Part shown: positions 7,779 through 16,917 of the stretch, one piece after another
How positions within the stretch are numbered: position 1 is the first letter of the stretch
How the letters are laid out: every line of letters starts with the position of its first letter
DNA from: Streptomyces sp. NRRL F-5126
GTDB lineage: Bacteria > Actinomycetota > Actinomycetes > Streptomycetales > Streptomycetaceae
NCBI RefSeq assembly: GCF_000721265.1
Contig: NZ_JOFZ01000003.1
Span: forward strand, 1-64,000
Direction of reading: 5' to 3'
DNA length: 64,000 nt
Notes under the pieces: generated by a model
What the model was told of the DNA's origin: nothing
Seen by the model: the letters and a program-made list of their open reading frames with translations, nothing else
Database searches by the model: none
Translations under genes and position numbers: made by a program

Positions 7779-9365
7779 TCAGGGCATCAGGTGGTAGTCG
7801 GGGAAGTTGCCCGGCGCCCGCTCCCCGCGCGGGCCGTCGGTGACCGCGCGTACGAGCAGTTCGCCGCCGACGAAGGCGCCCCGCCACGCGTGGCCGAAGC
7901 CGCCGAACAGCTCGTCGCGGTCGCCGCGTGAGCGGGGCCTGCCGTGCCCGACCTTGAACGCCCTGACCTGCGGGGCGAGGCGGGCGTAGGTGGCTGGATC
8001 GTCGGTGGACAGGGTCGCGACGAGGGCGCCGTTCGAGGCGTTCATCGCCGCGAGCAGCTCCGCCTCCGTGTCGACGAGCACGATCGTGTCGACGGGCCCG
8101 AAGGGCTCCGCGTGATGCAGCGGCGAGGACGGCGGCGGGTTCAGGAGCGTGACGGGCGCCAGGTACGCGTCGCGGGAGACCCCGGGCGGGAAGGCCGCGT
8201 CCGGCAGCGTTCCCTCGTGCAGGGGCACGGCGCCGCGGTCCACCGCCTCGGCCACCTGGTCGCGCAGTTCTCCCGCCTTCGCCGCGTTGATCAGCGGCCC
8301 GAAGTCGAGCTCGGGCAGCGGGTCCGCGGGGTCCTGGACCGCGAGGGGGTGGCCGACGCGCACCGACCTGACGGCGGGCAGGTAGGCGTCGAGGAAGTCG
8401 GCGAACAGCGAGCGCTGCACCACGAACCTCGGGTACGCCGTGCAGCGCTGCTTGCCGTAGTCGAACAGTTTGGGTATCACGGCGGCCAGCGAGGCCCAGT
8501 CACCGAAGTTCCAGATGCCCCAGGTGTTGAGTCCCTCCTGCTCCAGGACGTGCCGCTTGCCGAGGTCGGCGACCGCCGTCGCGATGCCGGCGCCGGTGTC
8601 GCGGCCGCCGACGAACGAGACGCAGCCGATCTCCGGGGAGGCGACGAGCGGGGCGGACAGTTCGCGGCCGCTGCCGCTGACGAGGGTGATCGGCAGGCCC
8701 TCGCGTTCGGCGAGCGCGCACGCCAGGGTCAGGCAGGCCACTCCCCCGTCGGTCGGTGTCTTGGCGATGACGGCGTTGCCCGCGAGTGCCTGCACGAGCA
8801 TCGCGTGGACGAGGACGGACATCGGGTAGTTCCAGCTGGCGATGTTCGAGACCGGGCCGGAGAGCGGGGCCCGTCCCGCCAGCATGCGGTCGATCTCGGC
8901 CGCGTACCAGCGCACGCCGTCGATCGCGCGGTCGACGTCGGCCAGCGCGAGCCGCCAGGGCTTGCCGATCTCCCGGACCAGCAGCAGTGCGAGGAGCTCG
9001 CGGTGTTCGGCGAGTGCGTCGCAGGTGGCGCGTACACGGGCCTTGCGTTCGCGCAGCGGTGTTTCGCGCCAGGTCCTGTGCCGGTCGAGGGCCGCGTGTA
9101 CGGCGTGTGCGGCCGTCGTGGCGTCGAGCAGGGGCGGGGCGGCGATCGCCGAGCCGTCGACGGGGCTCACGGCGGGTCCCGGCCGGCCGTCGGCGTGCCA
9201 GCGGCCGGCCCAGAGGTTGCGTACGCGGTCGTCCTGGAATGCCTCGGGGGCCGCGGCGAGGCAGCGGCGCCAGACGTCGTCCCAGCCGGTGCCCGGCTTC
9301 ACGGTGAGTGGGGCGGGCGGTGCGGTCGCTGTGGATACGGGTGTGGGTGTGGCGGTGGGTGCCAT
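7779..9365 (-). CDS. Aldehyde dehydrogenase family protein
   Basis: A 528-residue NAD(P)-dependent aldehyde dehydrogenase. The first 25 residues are a Pro/Thr/Ala-rich tail not found in most members. The catalytic Cys is in YGKQRCTAYPRF (C308), the general-base Glu in VLEQEGLNTW (E275), and the cofactor lysine in VIAKTPTDGG (K202). The Glu motif differs from the common LELGGK, so the substrate is not obvious. It follows sucCD in the oxalate locus and has a terminator on each side, so it may be its own transcription unit. Oxidation of a C2 aldehyde such as glyoxylate or glycolaldehyde would fit the neighbourhood but is only inference. Confidence 0.85.
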   Translation of the reverse strand: MAPTATPTPVSTATAPPAPLTVKPGTGWDDVWRRCLAAAPEAFQDDRVRNLWAGRWHADGRPGPAVSPVDGSAIAAPPLLDATTAAHAVHAALDRHRTWRETPLRERKARVRATCDALAEHRELLALLLVREIGKPWRLALADVDRAIDGVRWYAAEIDRMLAGRAPLSGPVSNIASWNYPMSVLVHAMLVQALAGNAVIAKTPTDGGVACLTLACALAEREGLPITLVSGSGRELSAPLVASPEIGCVSFVGGRDTGAGIATAVADLGKRHVLEQEGLNTWGIWNFGDWASLAAVIPKLFDYGKQRCTAYPRFVVQRSLFADFLDAYLPAVRSVRVGHPLAVQDPADPLPELDFGPLINAAKAGELRDQVAEAVDRGAVPLHEGTLPDAAFPPGVSRDAYLAPVTLLNPPPSSPLHHAEPFGPVDTIVLVDTEAELLAAMNASNGALVATLSTDDPATYARLAPQVRAFKVGHGRPRSRGDRDELFGGFGHAWRGAFVGGELLVRAVTDGPRGERAPGNFPDYHLMP

Positions 9366-9514
9366 CGAGGGTCTCCGCTCGTGATGGGGCGGGGGTATGG
9401 CGTCGTTGTGACGGGGTCGTGCGTGGCGCGGGTCAAGTGGTGTGGCCTATGTGGTGCGTGGTCGAGATCGTGCGGCGGCCCGTGCGGCGCGCGCCGTGGG
9501 GCCGTGGGGCCGTA

Positions 9515-9545
9515 CCGGTGCGGCTGCCGCACGCCGCCGCACCGG
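9515..9545 (-). terminator. Likely terminator after sucD
   Basis: CCGGTGCGGC at 9515-9524 pairs perfectly with GCCGCACCGG at 9536-9545 around an 11-nt loop, 39 bases beyond the sucD stop. Confidence 0.5.
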
Positions 9546-9584
9546 CGTCCTGAAGTGTCGCGCGGCCAGGGCGCGCCCCCGTGT

Positions 9585-10460
9585 TCAGAGGCGGTCGCGC
9601 ACCAGGCGTGCCGTCTGCGAGGGTGTGGAGCCCACCCGCACGCCCGCTTGCTCCAGCGCTTTCTGCTTGGCGTGCGCAGTGCCCGACGAGCCGGAGACGA
9701 TGGCCCCCGCATGGCCCATCGTCTTGCCCTCCGGCGCGGTGAAGCCGGCGATGTAGCCGACCACCGGCTTGGTGACGTGCTCGGCGATGTAGGCGGCGGC
9801 ACGCTCCTCGGCGTCGCCGCCGATCTCGCCGATGAGCACGATGAGTTCGGTCTCCGGGTCGTCCTCGAAGGCGGCCAGGCAGTCGATGTGCGTGGTGCCG
9901 ACGACGGGGTCGCCGCCGATGCCGACCGCTGTGGAGAAGCCGATCTCCCGCAGTTCGTACATCAGTTGGTAGGTGAGGGTGCCGGACTTCGAGACCAGCC
10001 CGATGCGCCCGGCGTCGGGGGCGATGTCGGCGGGGATGATGCCCGCGTCGGACTGCCCGGGGCTGATCAGGCCCGGGCAGTTGGGGCCGATGACGCGCGT
10101 GCCCCGCTGCTCGGCGTAGCGCCGGAAGCGGACGGTGTCGTGGACGGGGACGCCCTCGGTGATCACGACGACGAGCGGGATGGACGCGTCCGCGGCCTCG
10201 GTGACGGCGGCCCTGGTGAACGGCGGCGGTACGAAGACGACGCTGACGTCGGCGCCGGTCGCCGCCATGCCCTCGGCCACCGAGCCGAAGACGGGAACGG
10301 AGATCCCGTCGAAGTCCGCGGTCCTGCCCGCCTTGCGGGGGTTGACGCCGCCGACCACGTCGGTGCCCGCGGCCAGCATGCGCCGGGTGTGCTTCATGCC
10401 CTCGCCGCCGGTCATGCCCTGGACGAGGATCTTGCTCTGCTTGGTCAGGAAGATCGCCAC
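9585..10460 (-). CDS. sucD: Succinate-CoA ligase-type alpha subunit
   Basis: A 291-residue alpha subunit of an ADP-forming acyl-CoA ligase. The N-terminal CoA-binding Rossmann domain opens [18 protein letters not shown], with GGVNPRKAG for CoA. The phosphorylated histidine is H250 in GHAGAI, matching E. coli SucD H246. It lies 12 bases after sucC on the same strand. Streptomyces normally has a housekeeping sucCD pair elsewhere, so this copy beside an oxalate cluster is probably a paralogue. It could charge oxalate, malate or succinate with CoA. The substrate cannot be read from sequence. Confidence 0.88.
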   Translation of the reverse strand: MAIFLTKQSKILVQGMTGGEGMKHTRRMLAAGTDVVGGVNPRKAGRTADFDGISVPVFGSVAEGMAATGADVSVVFVPPPFTRAAVTEAADASIPLVVVITEGVPVHDTVRFRRYAEQRGTRVIGPNCPGLISPGQSDAGIIPADIAPDAGRIGLVSKSGTLTYQLMYELREIGFSTAVGIGGDPVVGTTHIDCLAAFEDDPETELIVLIGEIGGDAEERAAAYIAEHVTKPVVGYIAGFTAPEGKTMGHAGAIVSGSSGTAHAKQKALEQAGVRVGSTPSQTARLVRDRL

Positions 10461-10472
10461 GGTGTCTGCTCC

Positions 10473-11606
10473 TCAGTCGGCGTGGGCGAGTTCGGCGGCC
10501 CGGCGCGCTGCGCCGTCCATGGTCGTGGCCTGCTGGACCAGCGGGTGGGCGCGGGCGTCGAGGATCTCCCGGCCGCGCGCCGCGTTGTTGCCGTCGAGCC
10601 GTACGACGAGCGGCTTGGTCAGCGCGACCGACTCCAGGGCGCGCACGATGCCTTCGGCGACGGCGTCGCAGGCGGTGATGCCGCCGAAGACGTTGACGAA
10701 GACCGACTTGACGGCCGGGTCGGAGAGGATGACCGCCAGGCCGTCGGCCATGACCTGTGCCGACGCGCCGCCGCCGATGTCGAGGAAGTCGGCGGGCCGC
10801 GCGCCGCATCCGGCGACGACGTCGAGTGTGGACATCACGAGGCCCGCGCCGTTGCCTATGACGCCGACCTCGCCGTCGAGCTTGACGTAGTTGAGGCCCC
10901 GCTGGGCGGCCGCGGCCTCCAGCGGGTCGGCCGCGGGGTCCGCGCCTGACTCGCCCCAGCGCTCCTGGCGGAAGCGGGCGTTGTCGTCGAGGGTGACCTT
11001 GCCGTCGAGGGCGACGAGTTGCCCGTCGGCGGCCTGCACCAGCGGGTTGACCTCGACGAGCAGCGCGTCCTCCCGTACGAGCACCTGCCACAGGGCGCGC
11101 AGTACGGGCGCGGCGGCCACCGGCAGACCGGCGGCGACGGCGATCTCCATGGCCTTGGCCTCGGTGACGCCCTCCTCGGGGTCGACGGGGATCCGTGCCA
11201 CCGCCTCCGGACGGTGCGCGGCGACCTCCTCGATCTCCATGCCGCCCTCGGCCGAGGCGATGGCGAGGAAGGTGCTGGCGGCGCGGTCGAGCACGTAGGA
11301 GACGTAGAACTCGCGGTCTATGTCGACGGTTTCGGCGACCATGACCTTGCGCACGGCGTGCCCCTTGATGTCCATGCCGAGTATCCGGCGTGCGGTGAGT
11401 TCGGCCTCGGCCGCGTCCGCCGCGAGTTTCACGCCGCCGGCCTTGCCGCGGCCGCCGGTCTTCACCTGTGCCTTGACGACGACGCGGCCGCCGAGGCGGT
11501 CCGCCGCCTCGCGGGCCTCGTCCGGTGTGTGTGCCACCTCCGCGGCGGAGACGGGTACGCCGTGGCCGGCGAAGAGGTCCCTTGCCTGGTGTTCGTACAG
11601 ATCCAT
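10473..11606 (-). CDS. sucC: Succinate-CoA ligase-type beta subunit
   Basis: A 377-residue ATP-grasp beta subunit starting at the ATG at 11606 behind AAAAAGGAG. It opens [19 protein letters not shown], with [20 protein letters not shown] for nucleotide binding, [14 protein letters not shown], and the C-terminal ligase domain with [14 protein letters not shown] and [19 protein letters not shown]. It forms a heteromer with the downstream alpha subunit. It is divergent from the ThDP decarboxylase gene, and the space between them carries a GntR operator-like palindrome. Reduced activity of the locus in the absence of oxalate would therefore affect both directions. Confidence 0.88.
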   Translation of the reverse strand: MDLYEHQARDLFAGHGVPVSAAEVAHTPDEAREAADRLGGRVVVKAQVKTGGRGKAGGVKLAADAAEAELTARRILGMDIKGHAVRKVMVAETVDIDREFYVSYVLDRAASTFLAIASAEGGMEIEEVAAHRPEAVARIPVDPEEGVTEAKAMEIAVAAGLPVAAAPVLRALWQVLVREDALLVEVNPLVQAADGQLVALDGKVTLDDNARFRQERWGESGADPAADPLEAAAAQRGLNYVKLDGEVGVIGNGAGLVMSTLDVVAGCGARPADFLDIGGGASAQVMADGLAVILSDPAVKSVFVNVFGGITACDAVAEGIVRALESVALTKPLVVRLDGNNAARGREILDARAHPLVQQATTMDGAARRAAELAHAD

Positions 11607-11676
11607 GCCGCTCCTTTTTGAATCAAGTGCCGCACGCCCCCTGGACACCACCCCGTGGTTGCGGGATAACAAGGTT

Positions 11677-11702
11677 CATACAGTATTCGTAGACTGTATG
11701 CA
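11677..11702. promoter_or_regulatory. GntR operator-like site A
   Basis: CATACAGT (11677-11684) and ACTGTATG (11693-11700) are a perfect 8-bp inverted repeat with an 8-nt spacer. The sequence ACTGTATGCA at 11693-11702 matches the motif ACTGTAKRCR also found at 19142, 20361 and 21586. It lies between divergent sucC and the decarboxylase gene. Confidence 0.7.
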
Positions 11703-11753
11703 ATGTACCGGGAGCGCACAGCCGCGTTCGCTCATGAAGGGACACAACACCCC

Positions 11754-13436
11754 ATGCCCGACGACAGCCAGGCACACATCTCCGGCGGTCATCTCGTCGC
11801 CAAGGCCCTCAAGGCGGAGGGGGTGGAGCGCATCTACACCCTCTGCGGCGGCCACATCATCGACATCTACGACGGCTGCGTCGACGAGGGCATCGACGTC
11901 GTCGACGTACGCCACGAGCAGGTCGCCGCCCATGCGGCCGACGGCTACGCGCGCCTCACCGGCAAGCCGGGCTGCGCGGTCGTCACCGCGGGCCCCGGCA
12001 CCACCGACGCCGTCACGGGCGTCGCCAACGCCTTCAGGGCCGAGTCGCCCATGCTGCTCATCGGCGGCCAAGGCGCGCACACGCAGCACAAGATGGGGTC
12101 GCTGCAGGATCTCCCCCACGTCGACATGATGACGCCCATCACCAAGTTCGCCGCCACCGTGCCCGACACGGCGCGCGCCGCCGACATGGTCTCGATGGCC
12201 TTCCGCGAGTGCTACCACGGCGCCCCGGGGCCGTCGTTCCTGGAGATCCCGCGCGACGTGCTCGACGCCAAGGTGCCCGAGGAGGGGGCCCGAGTGCCGC
12301 GCCCAGGGCAGTACCGCGCGTCGACCCGCACGGCCGGCGACCCCGAGGCCATCGAGAAACTGGCCGACCTGCTCGTCGCGGCGGAGAAGCCGGCGATCCT
12401 GCTCGGCAGCCAGGTGTGGACGACGCGCGGCACCGACGACGCCATCGACCTCGTGCGCACGCTCAACGTGCCGGCGTACGCGAACGGCTCGGCGCGCGGC
12501 TCCCTCCCGCCGGGAGATCCGCACCACTTCCAGCTCTCGCGCCGCTACGCGTTCGCCAACGCGGACGTCATCGTCATCGTCGGCACGCCCTTCGACTTCC
12601 GCATGGGGTACGGCAAGCGCCTCTCCCCCGACGCGACGGTCGTCCAGATCGACCTGGACTACCGCACGGTCGGCAAGAACCGCGACATCGACCTCGGCAT
12701 CGTCGGCGACGCCGGCCTCGTCCTCAAGTCGGTGGCGCAGGCGGCGAGCGGCCGCGTCAACGGCGGAGCGGCCAGGCGCAAGGGATGGCTCGACGAGCTG
12801 CGGGCCGTCGAGCAGGCGGCGCTGGAGAAGAGGCTGCCGAACCTGCGCTCCGACGCGTCGCCGATCCACCCGTACCGCCTGGTCAGCGAGATCAACGACT
12901 TCCTGACCGAGGACTCGATCTACATCGGCGACGGCGGCGACATCGTCACCTTCTCCGGCCAGGTCGTCCAGCCGAAGGCGCCGGGCCACTGGATGGACCC
13001 GGGGCCGCTCGGCACGCTCGGCGTCGGCATCCCGTTCGTGCTCGCCGCCAAGCAGGCCCGGCCCGACCAGGAGGTCGTGGCGCTCTTCGGCGACGGCGCG
13101 TTCTCGCTCACCGGCTGGGACTTCGAGACGCTGGTCCGCTACAAGCTGCCGTTCGTCGGGATCGTGGGCAACAACTCGTCGATGAACCAGATCCGTTACG
13201 GCCAGGCCGCCAAGTACGGCAAGGAACGCGAGCGCGTCGGCAACACCCTCGGCGACGTCCGCTACGACAAGTTCGCCCAGATGCTGGGCGGTTACGGCGA
13301 GGAGGTCAGGGACCCGGCGGACATCGCACCCGCCCTGCGGCGCGCCAGGGAGTCCGGGCTGCCGTCGCTCATCAACGTGTGGGTCGATCCGGACGCCTAC
13401 GCGCCCGGAACGATGAACCAGACCATGTACAAGTGA
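11754..13436 (+). CDS. ThDP-dependent decarboxylase, probable oxalyl-CoA decarboxylase
   Basis: A 560-residue ThDP enzyme of the acetolactate-synthase/oxalyl-CoA-decarboxylase superfamily. The cofactor-activating Glu is E55 in RHEQVAAH, and the diphosphate motif runs GDG (446-448) to NN (473-474). It precedes formyl-CoA transferase by 13 bases, which strongly suggests the reaction oxalyl-CoA to formyl-CoA and CO2. The end of the protein ([15 protein letters not shown]) resembles Oxalobacter Oxc. However, the Tyr-Glu pair that I recall in the Oxc active site (GDYEEMDQ region) is replaced here by [11 protein letters not shown], so this is a divergent form and would often be labelled acetolactate synthase. 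The start at 11754 is preferred (GAAGGGA at 11736) over an in-frame ATG at 11703. Confidence 0.78.
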   Translation: MPDDSQAHISGGHLVAKALKAEGVERIYTLCGGHIIDIYDGCVDEGIDVVDVRHEQVAAHAADGYARLTGKPGCAVVTAGPGTTDAVTGVANAFRAESPMLLIGGQGAHTQHKMGSLQDLPHVDMMTPITKFAATVPDTARAADMVSMAFRECYHGAPGPSFLEIPRDVLDAKVPEEGARVPRPGQYRASTRTAGDPEAIEKLADLLVAAEKPAILLGSQVWTTRGTDDAIDLVRTLNVPAYANGSARGSLPPGDPHHFQLSRRYAFANADVIVIVGTPFDFRMGYGKRLSPDATVVQIDLDYRTVGKNRDIDLGIVGDAGLVLKSVAQAASGRVNGGAARRKGWLDELRAVEQAALEKRLPNLRSDASPIHPYRLVSEINDFLTEDSIYIGDGGDIVTFSGQVVQPKAPGHWMDPGPLGTLGVGIPFVLAAKQARPDQEVVALFGDGAFSLTGWDFETLVRYKLPFVGIVGNNSSMNQIRYGQAAKYGKERERVGNTLGDVRYDKFAQMLGGYGEEVRDPADIAPALRRARESGLPSLINVWVDPDAYAPGTMNQTMYK

Positions 13437-13449
13437 GGAGTCGAAAACC

Positions 13450-14703
13450 ATGACCCAGGCAGTGGAAGCCCCGCACGCCGACCGGGCTCTGGCGGGCGTT
13501 CGCGTCCTCGACATGACGCATGTGCAGTCGGGCCCCTCCGCGACCCAGCTGCTCGCGTGGCTCGGCGCGGACGTGGTGAAGCTCGAGGCGCCGAAGGGTG
13601 ACGTCACCCGTGGGCAGCTGCGCGACCTCCCCGACGTCGACTCCCTGTACTTCACGATGCTCAACTGCAACAAGCGCTCGATCACACTGAACACCAAGAC
13701 CCAGCGCGGCAAGGAGCTCCTCACCGAGCTGATCCGCCGCTCGGACGTGATGGTGGAGAACTTCGGCCCCGGCGCCGTCGACCGCATGGGGTTCACCTGG
13801 GAGCGCATCCAGGAGATCAACCCGCGGATCGTCTACGCCTCGATCAAGGGGTTCGGCGAGGGCCCGTACACCAACTTCAAGGCGTACGAGGTCGTCGCGC
13901 AGGCCATGGGCGGCTCCATGACCACCACCGGCTTCGAGGAGGGGCCGCCCACGGCGACCGGCGCGCAGATCGGCGACTCGGGCACCGGCGTGCACCTGGT
14001 GGCCGCCATCCTTGCGGCGCTCTACCAGCGCCACTCGACGGGCCGCGGCCAGCGCGTCAACGTGGCCATGCAGCACGCGGTGCTGAACCTGTGCCGGGTG
14101 AAGCTGCGCGACCAGCAGCGCCTCGCGCACGGCCCGCTGCGCGAGTACCCCAACGAGGACTTCGGCGAGGAGGTGCCGCGCAGCGGCAACGCGAGCGGCG
14201 GCGGCCAGCCCGGCTGGGCGGTGCGCTGCGCGCCCGGCGGCCCCAACGACTACGTGTACGTGATCGTGCAGCCGGTGGGCTGGGCCCCGATCACGGAGCT
14301 GATCGGCAGGCCCGAGCTCGCCGACGACCCCGACTGGGCGACGCCCGAGGCGCGGCTGCCGAAGCTGGGCAAGATGTTCCAGCTGATCGAGGAGTGGTCC
14401 GCCACGCTCCCCAAGTGGGAGGTGCTCGGCAAGCTCAACGCGCACAACATCCCGTGCGGCCCGATCCTGTCCACGAAGGAGATCATCGAGGACGCCTCGC
14501 TCGCCGCCAACGACATGGTCGTCGAGGTCGCGCACCCCACCAGGGGCTCGTTCAAGACCGTCGGCAGCCCGCTGAAGCTGTCCGACTCCCCCGTCACCGT
14601 GACCACGTCGCCCCTGCTCGGTGAGCACAACGCCGAGGTGTACGCGGAACTCGGCGTGAGTGACGAGGAATTGAGCAATCTCAAGACGAACGGAGTCATC
14701 TAG
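13450..14703 (+). CDS. frc: Formyl-CoA:oxalate CoA-transferase
   Basis: A 417-residue class III (CaiB/BaiF) CoA-transferase. It matches the Oxalobacter Frc sequence I recall over long stretches: [48 protein letters not shown] and [11 protein letters not shown]. The catalytic Asp is D176 in [11 protein letters not shown], matching Asp169 of Frc, and the glycine loop GGGQPG that shields the active site is present. It moves CoA from formyl-CoA to oxalate, giving formate and oxalyl-CoA for the decarboxylase just upstream. The stop codon overlaps the GTG of the next gene by one base (TAGTG), indicating coupled translation. This is the anchor for calling the whole locus oxalate catabolism. Confidence 0.92.
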   Translation: MTQAVEAPHADRALAGVRVLDMTHVQSGPSATQLLAWLGADVVKLEAPKGDVTRGQLRDLPDVDSLYFTMLNCNKRSITLNTKTQRGKELLTELIRRSDVMVENFGPGAVDRMGFTWERIQEINPRIVYASIKGFGEGPYTNFKAYEVVAQAMGGSMTTTGFEEGPPTATGAQIGDSGTGVHLVAAILAALYQRHSTGRGQRVNVAMQHAVLNLCRVKLRDQQRLAHGPLREYPNEDFGEEVPRSGNASGGGQPGWAVRCAPGGPNDYVYVIVQPVGWAPITELIGRPELADDPDWATPEARLPKLGKMFQLIEEWSATLPKWEVLGKLNAHNIPCGPILSTKEIIEDASLAANDMVVEVAHPTRGSFKTVGSPLKLSDSPVTVTTSPLLGEHNAEVYAELGVSDEELSNLKTNGVI

Positions 14704-16853
14704 TGCCGGAGATTCAGCCACAGACGGGCAGCGCCCAGGCGGTGCGCGCCGTACTGGACGCGGCGCTCGCCGAGGGCCGCACCGCGCTGACCGCGCCCGA
14801 GGGCAAGGCGATCGCCGACGCGTACGGCATTCCGACGCCCGCCGAGGCGCTCGCGGAAGCCTGCGACGACGCCGTACGGATCGCGGATCGCATCGGGTTC
14901 CCCGTCGCGATGAAGATCGTCTCGCCCGACATCCTGCACAAGACCGACGCCGGCGGTGTGCGGATCGGGCTGAACTCGGCCGCCGAGGTGCGCGGCGCCT
15001 TCACCTCGATCGTCTCGAACGCCAAGGCGTACGCGCCCGGCGCACGCATCGACGGCGTGCAGGTGCAGCAGATGGTGCCGGCCGGCACCGAGGTGCTCGT
15101 CGGCACGGTCACCGACCCGACGTTCGGCAAGATCGTGGCGTTCGGCCTCGGCGGTGTGCTCGTGGAGGTGCTCAAGGACGTCACGTTCCGGCTCGCACCT
15201 GCCACGCAGGACGAGGCGCTGTCGATGCTCGACGGCATCAGGGCCGCGGAGGTGCTGCGCGGTGTGCGCGGCGGCGAGGCCGTGGACCGGGCGGCGCTGG
15301 CCGACCTGATCGTGCGGGTGTCGCGGCTGGCGTCGGACTTCCCGTCGATCGCCGAGGTCGACCTCAACCCGGTGTTCGCGTCCGCCTCGGGTGTGATGGC
15401 GGCGGATGTGCGAATCCTGCTCACCACGCAACAGCCGCCCGAGCGGAGGAAGTTCACGAGGGAGCAGATACTCGCGTCGATGCGGCGGCTGATGGAGCCG
15501 TCCTCGATCGCGGTGATCGGCGCCTCCAACGAACAGGGCAAGATCGGCAATTCCGTCATGCGCAACCTGATCGACGGAGGCTTCTCCGGGGAGATCCACC
15601 CGGTGAACCCGAAAGCGGACGACATACTCGGCCGCAAGGCGTACCGGAGTGTCACGGACGTGCCGGGTGAGCCGGACGTGGCGGTGTTCGCGATCCCGGC
15701 GAAGTTCGTGCCGGCCGCGCTCGAAGAGGTCGGCCGCAAGGGCATACCCAACGCCGTGCTGATCCCCTCGGGCTTCGCGGAGACCGGGGAGCAGGCCCTC
15801 CAGGACGAGATCGTGGCGATCGCCGAGGAGCACGGTGTGCGGATCCTCGGACCGAACATCTACGGCTACTACGCGACGTGGCAGGACCTGTGCGCCACGT
15901 TCTGCACGCCGTACGACGTGAAGGGCGGTGTGGCCCTCACGTCGCAGTCCGGCGGCATCGGGATGGCGATCCTCGGGTTCGCGCGCACCACGAAGACCGG
16001 TGTGTCCGCGATCGTGGGCGTCGGCAACAAGTCCGACCTGGACGAGGACGACCTGCTGACCTGGTTCGGCGAGGACCCGAACACGGAGTGCATCGCGATG
16101 CACCTGGAGGACCTGAAGGACGGCCGTGCGTTCGTCGAGGCGGCGAGGCGGACCGTCCCGAAGAAGCCGGTGGTGGTACTCAAGGCGGGCCGTACGGCCG
16201 CGGGCGCGAAGGCGGCGGGATCGCACACCGGCGCGCTGGCCGGCGACGACGCGGTCTACGACGACATCCTGCGCCAGGCCGGTGTGATCAGGGCGCCGGG
16301 TCTGGGCGACATGCTGGAGTACGCACGGGCGCTGCCCGTGCTGCCCGCCCCGAAGGGGGACAACGTCGTCATCATCACGGGCGCCGGCGGTTCAGGTGTG
16401 CTGCTGTCCGACGCGATCGTCGACAACGGGATGGGGCTGATGACCATCCCGGACGACCTGGACGCGGCCTTCCGCAGGTTCATCCCGCCGTTCGGCGCGG
16501 CCGGCAACCCCGTCGACATCACGGGCGGCGAGCCGCCGTCGACGTACGAGAAGACGATCCGCCTGGGCCTGGAGGATCCGCGCATCCACGCGCTGGTGCT
16601 CGGCTACTGGCACACGATCGTCACCCCTCCGATGGTCTTCGCCGAACTGACGGCCCGTGTCGTGGCGGAGTTCCGGCAGCGGGGCATCGAGAAGCCCGTC
16701 GTGGCGTCGCTCTCCGGCGACACGGAGGTGGAGGAGGCGTGCGCGTACCTCTTCCAGCACGGCGTGGTGGCCTACCCGTACACCACGGAGCGGCCGGTGG
16801 AGGTCCTGGGCGCCAAGTACCGGTGGGCCAGGGCCGCGGGGCTGCTCGGCTGA
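14703..16853 (+). CDS. ADP-forming acyl-CoA ligase (fused subunits)
   Basis: A 716-residue fused NDP-forming acyl-CoA ligase. The N-terminal third is the ATP-grasp beta domain (GIPTPAEALAEA, VAMKIVSPDILHKTDAGGV). The C-terminal two thirds are the alpha part, with a CoA-binding Rossmann fold (SSIAVIGASNEQGKIGNSV), ligase domains and the phospho-histidine H508 in AGSHTGALAGDDAVY. The order beta-alpha is the reverse of many archaeal and eukaryotic ACDs. It could make oxalyl-CoA, formyl-CoA or acetyl-CoA from the acid, priming the Frc cycle, or run backwards to gain ATP. Tightly coupled to frc; the MFS transporter follows after 64 bases. Confidence 0.85.
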   Translation: MPEIQPQTGSAQAVRAVLDAALAEGRTALTAPEGKAIADAYGIPTPAEALAEACDDAVRIADRIGFPVAMKIVSPDILHKTDAGGVRIGLNSAAEVRGAFTSIVSNAKAYAPGARIDGVQVQQMVPAGTEVLVGTVTDPTFGKIVAFGLGGVLVEVLKDVTFRLAPATQDEALSMLDGIRAAEVLRGVRGGEAVDRAALADLIVRVSRLASDFPSIAEVDLNPVFASASGVMAADVRILLTTQQPPERRKFTREQILASMRRLMEPSSIAVIGASNEQGKIGNSVMRNLIDGGFSGEIHPVNPKADDILGRKAYRSVTDVPGEPDVAVFAIPAKFVPAALEEVGRKGIPNAVLIPSGFAETGEQALQDEIVAIAEEHGVRILGPNIYGYYATWQDLCATFCTPYDVKGGVALTSQSGGIGMAILGFARTTKTGVSAIVGVGNKSDLDEDDLLTWFGEDPNTECIAMHLEDLKDGRAFVEAARRTVPKKPVVVLKAGRTAAGAKAAGSHTGALAGDDAVYDDILRQAGVIRAPGLGDMLEYARALPVLPAPKGDNVVIITGAGGSGVLLSDAIVDNGMGLMTIPDDLDAAFRRFIPPFGAAGNPVDITGGEPPSTYEKTIRLGLEDPRIHALVLGYWHTIVTPPMVFAELTARVVAEFRQRGIEKPVVASLSGDTEVEEACAYLFQHGVVAYPYTTERPVEVLGAKYRWARAAGLLG

Positions 16854-16917
16854 CCCGCTCGGAGCGAAAGGTTTGGACAGGGGGCGCTGGCCAGTTCTTT
16901 CGAGACCAAGGGGAGTT

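Noticed and set aside
7944..10949. A plus-strand open frame of about 1000 codons
   Set aside because: It lies opposite the aldehyde dehydrogenase and sucCD genes, reads as Arg/Gly/Val-rich low-complexity protein and has no family motif. It is a GC-bias shadow.
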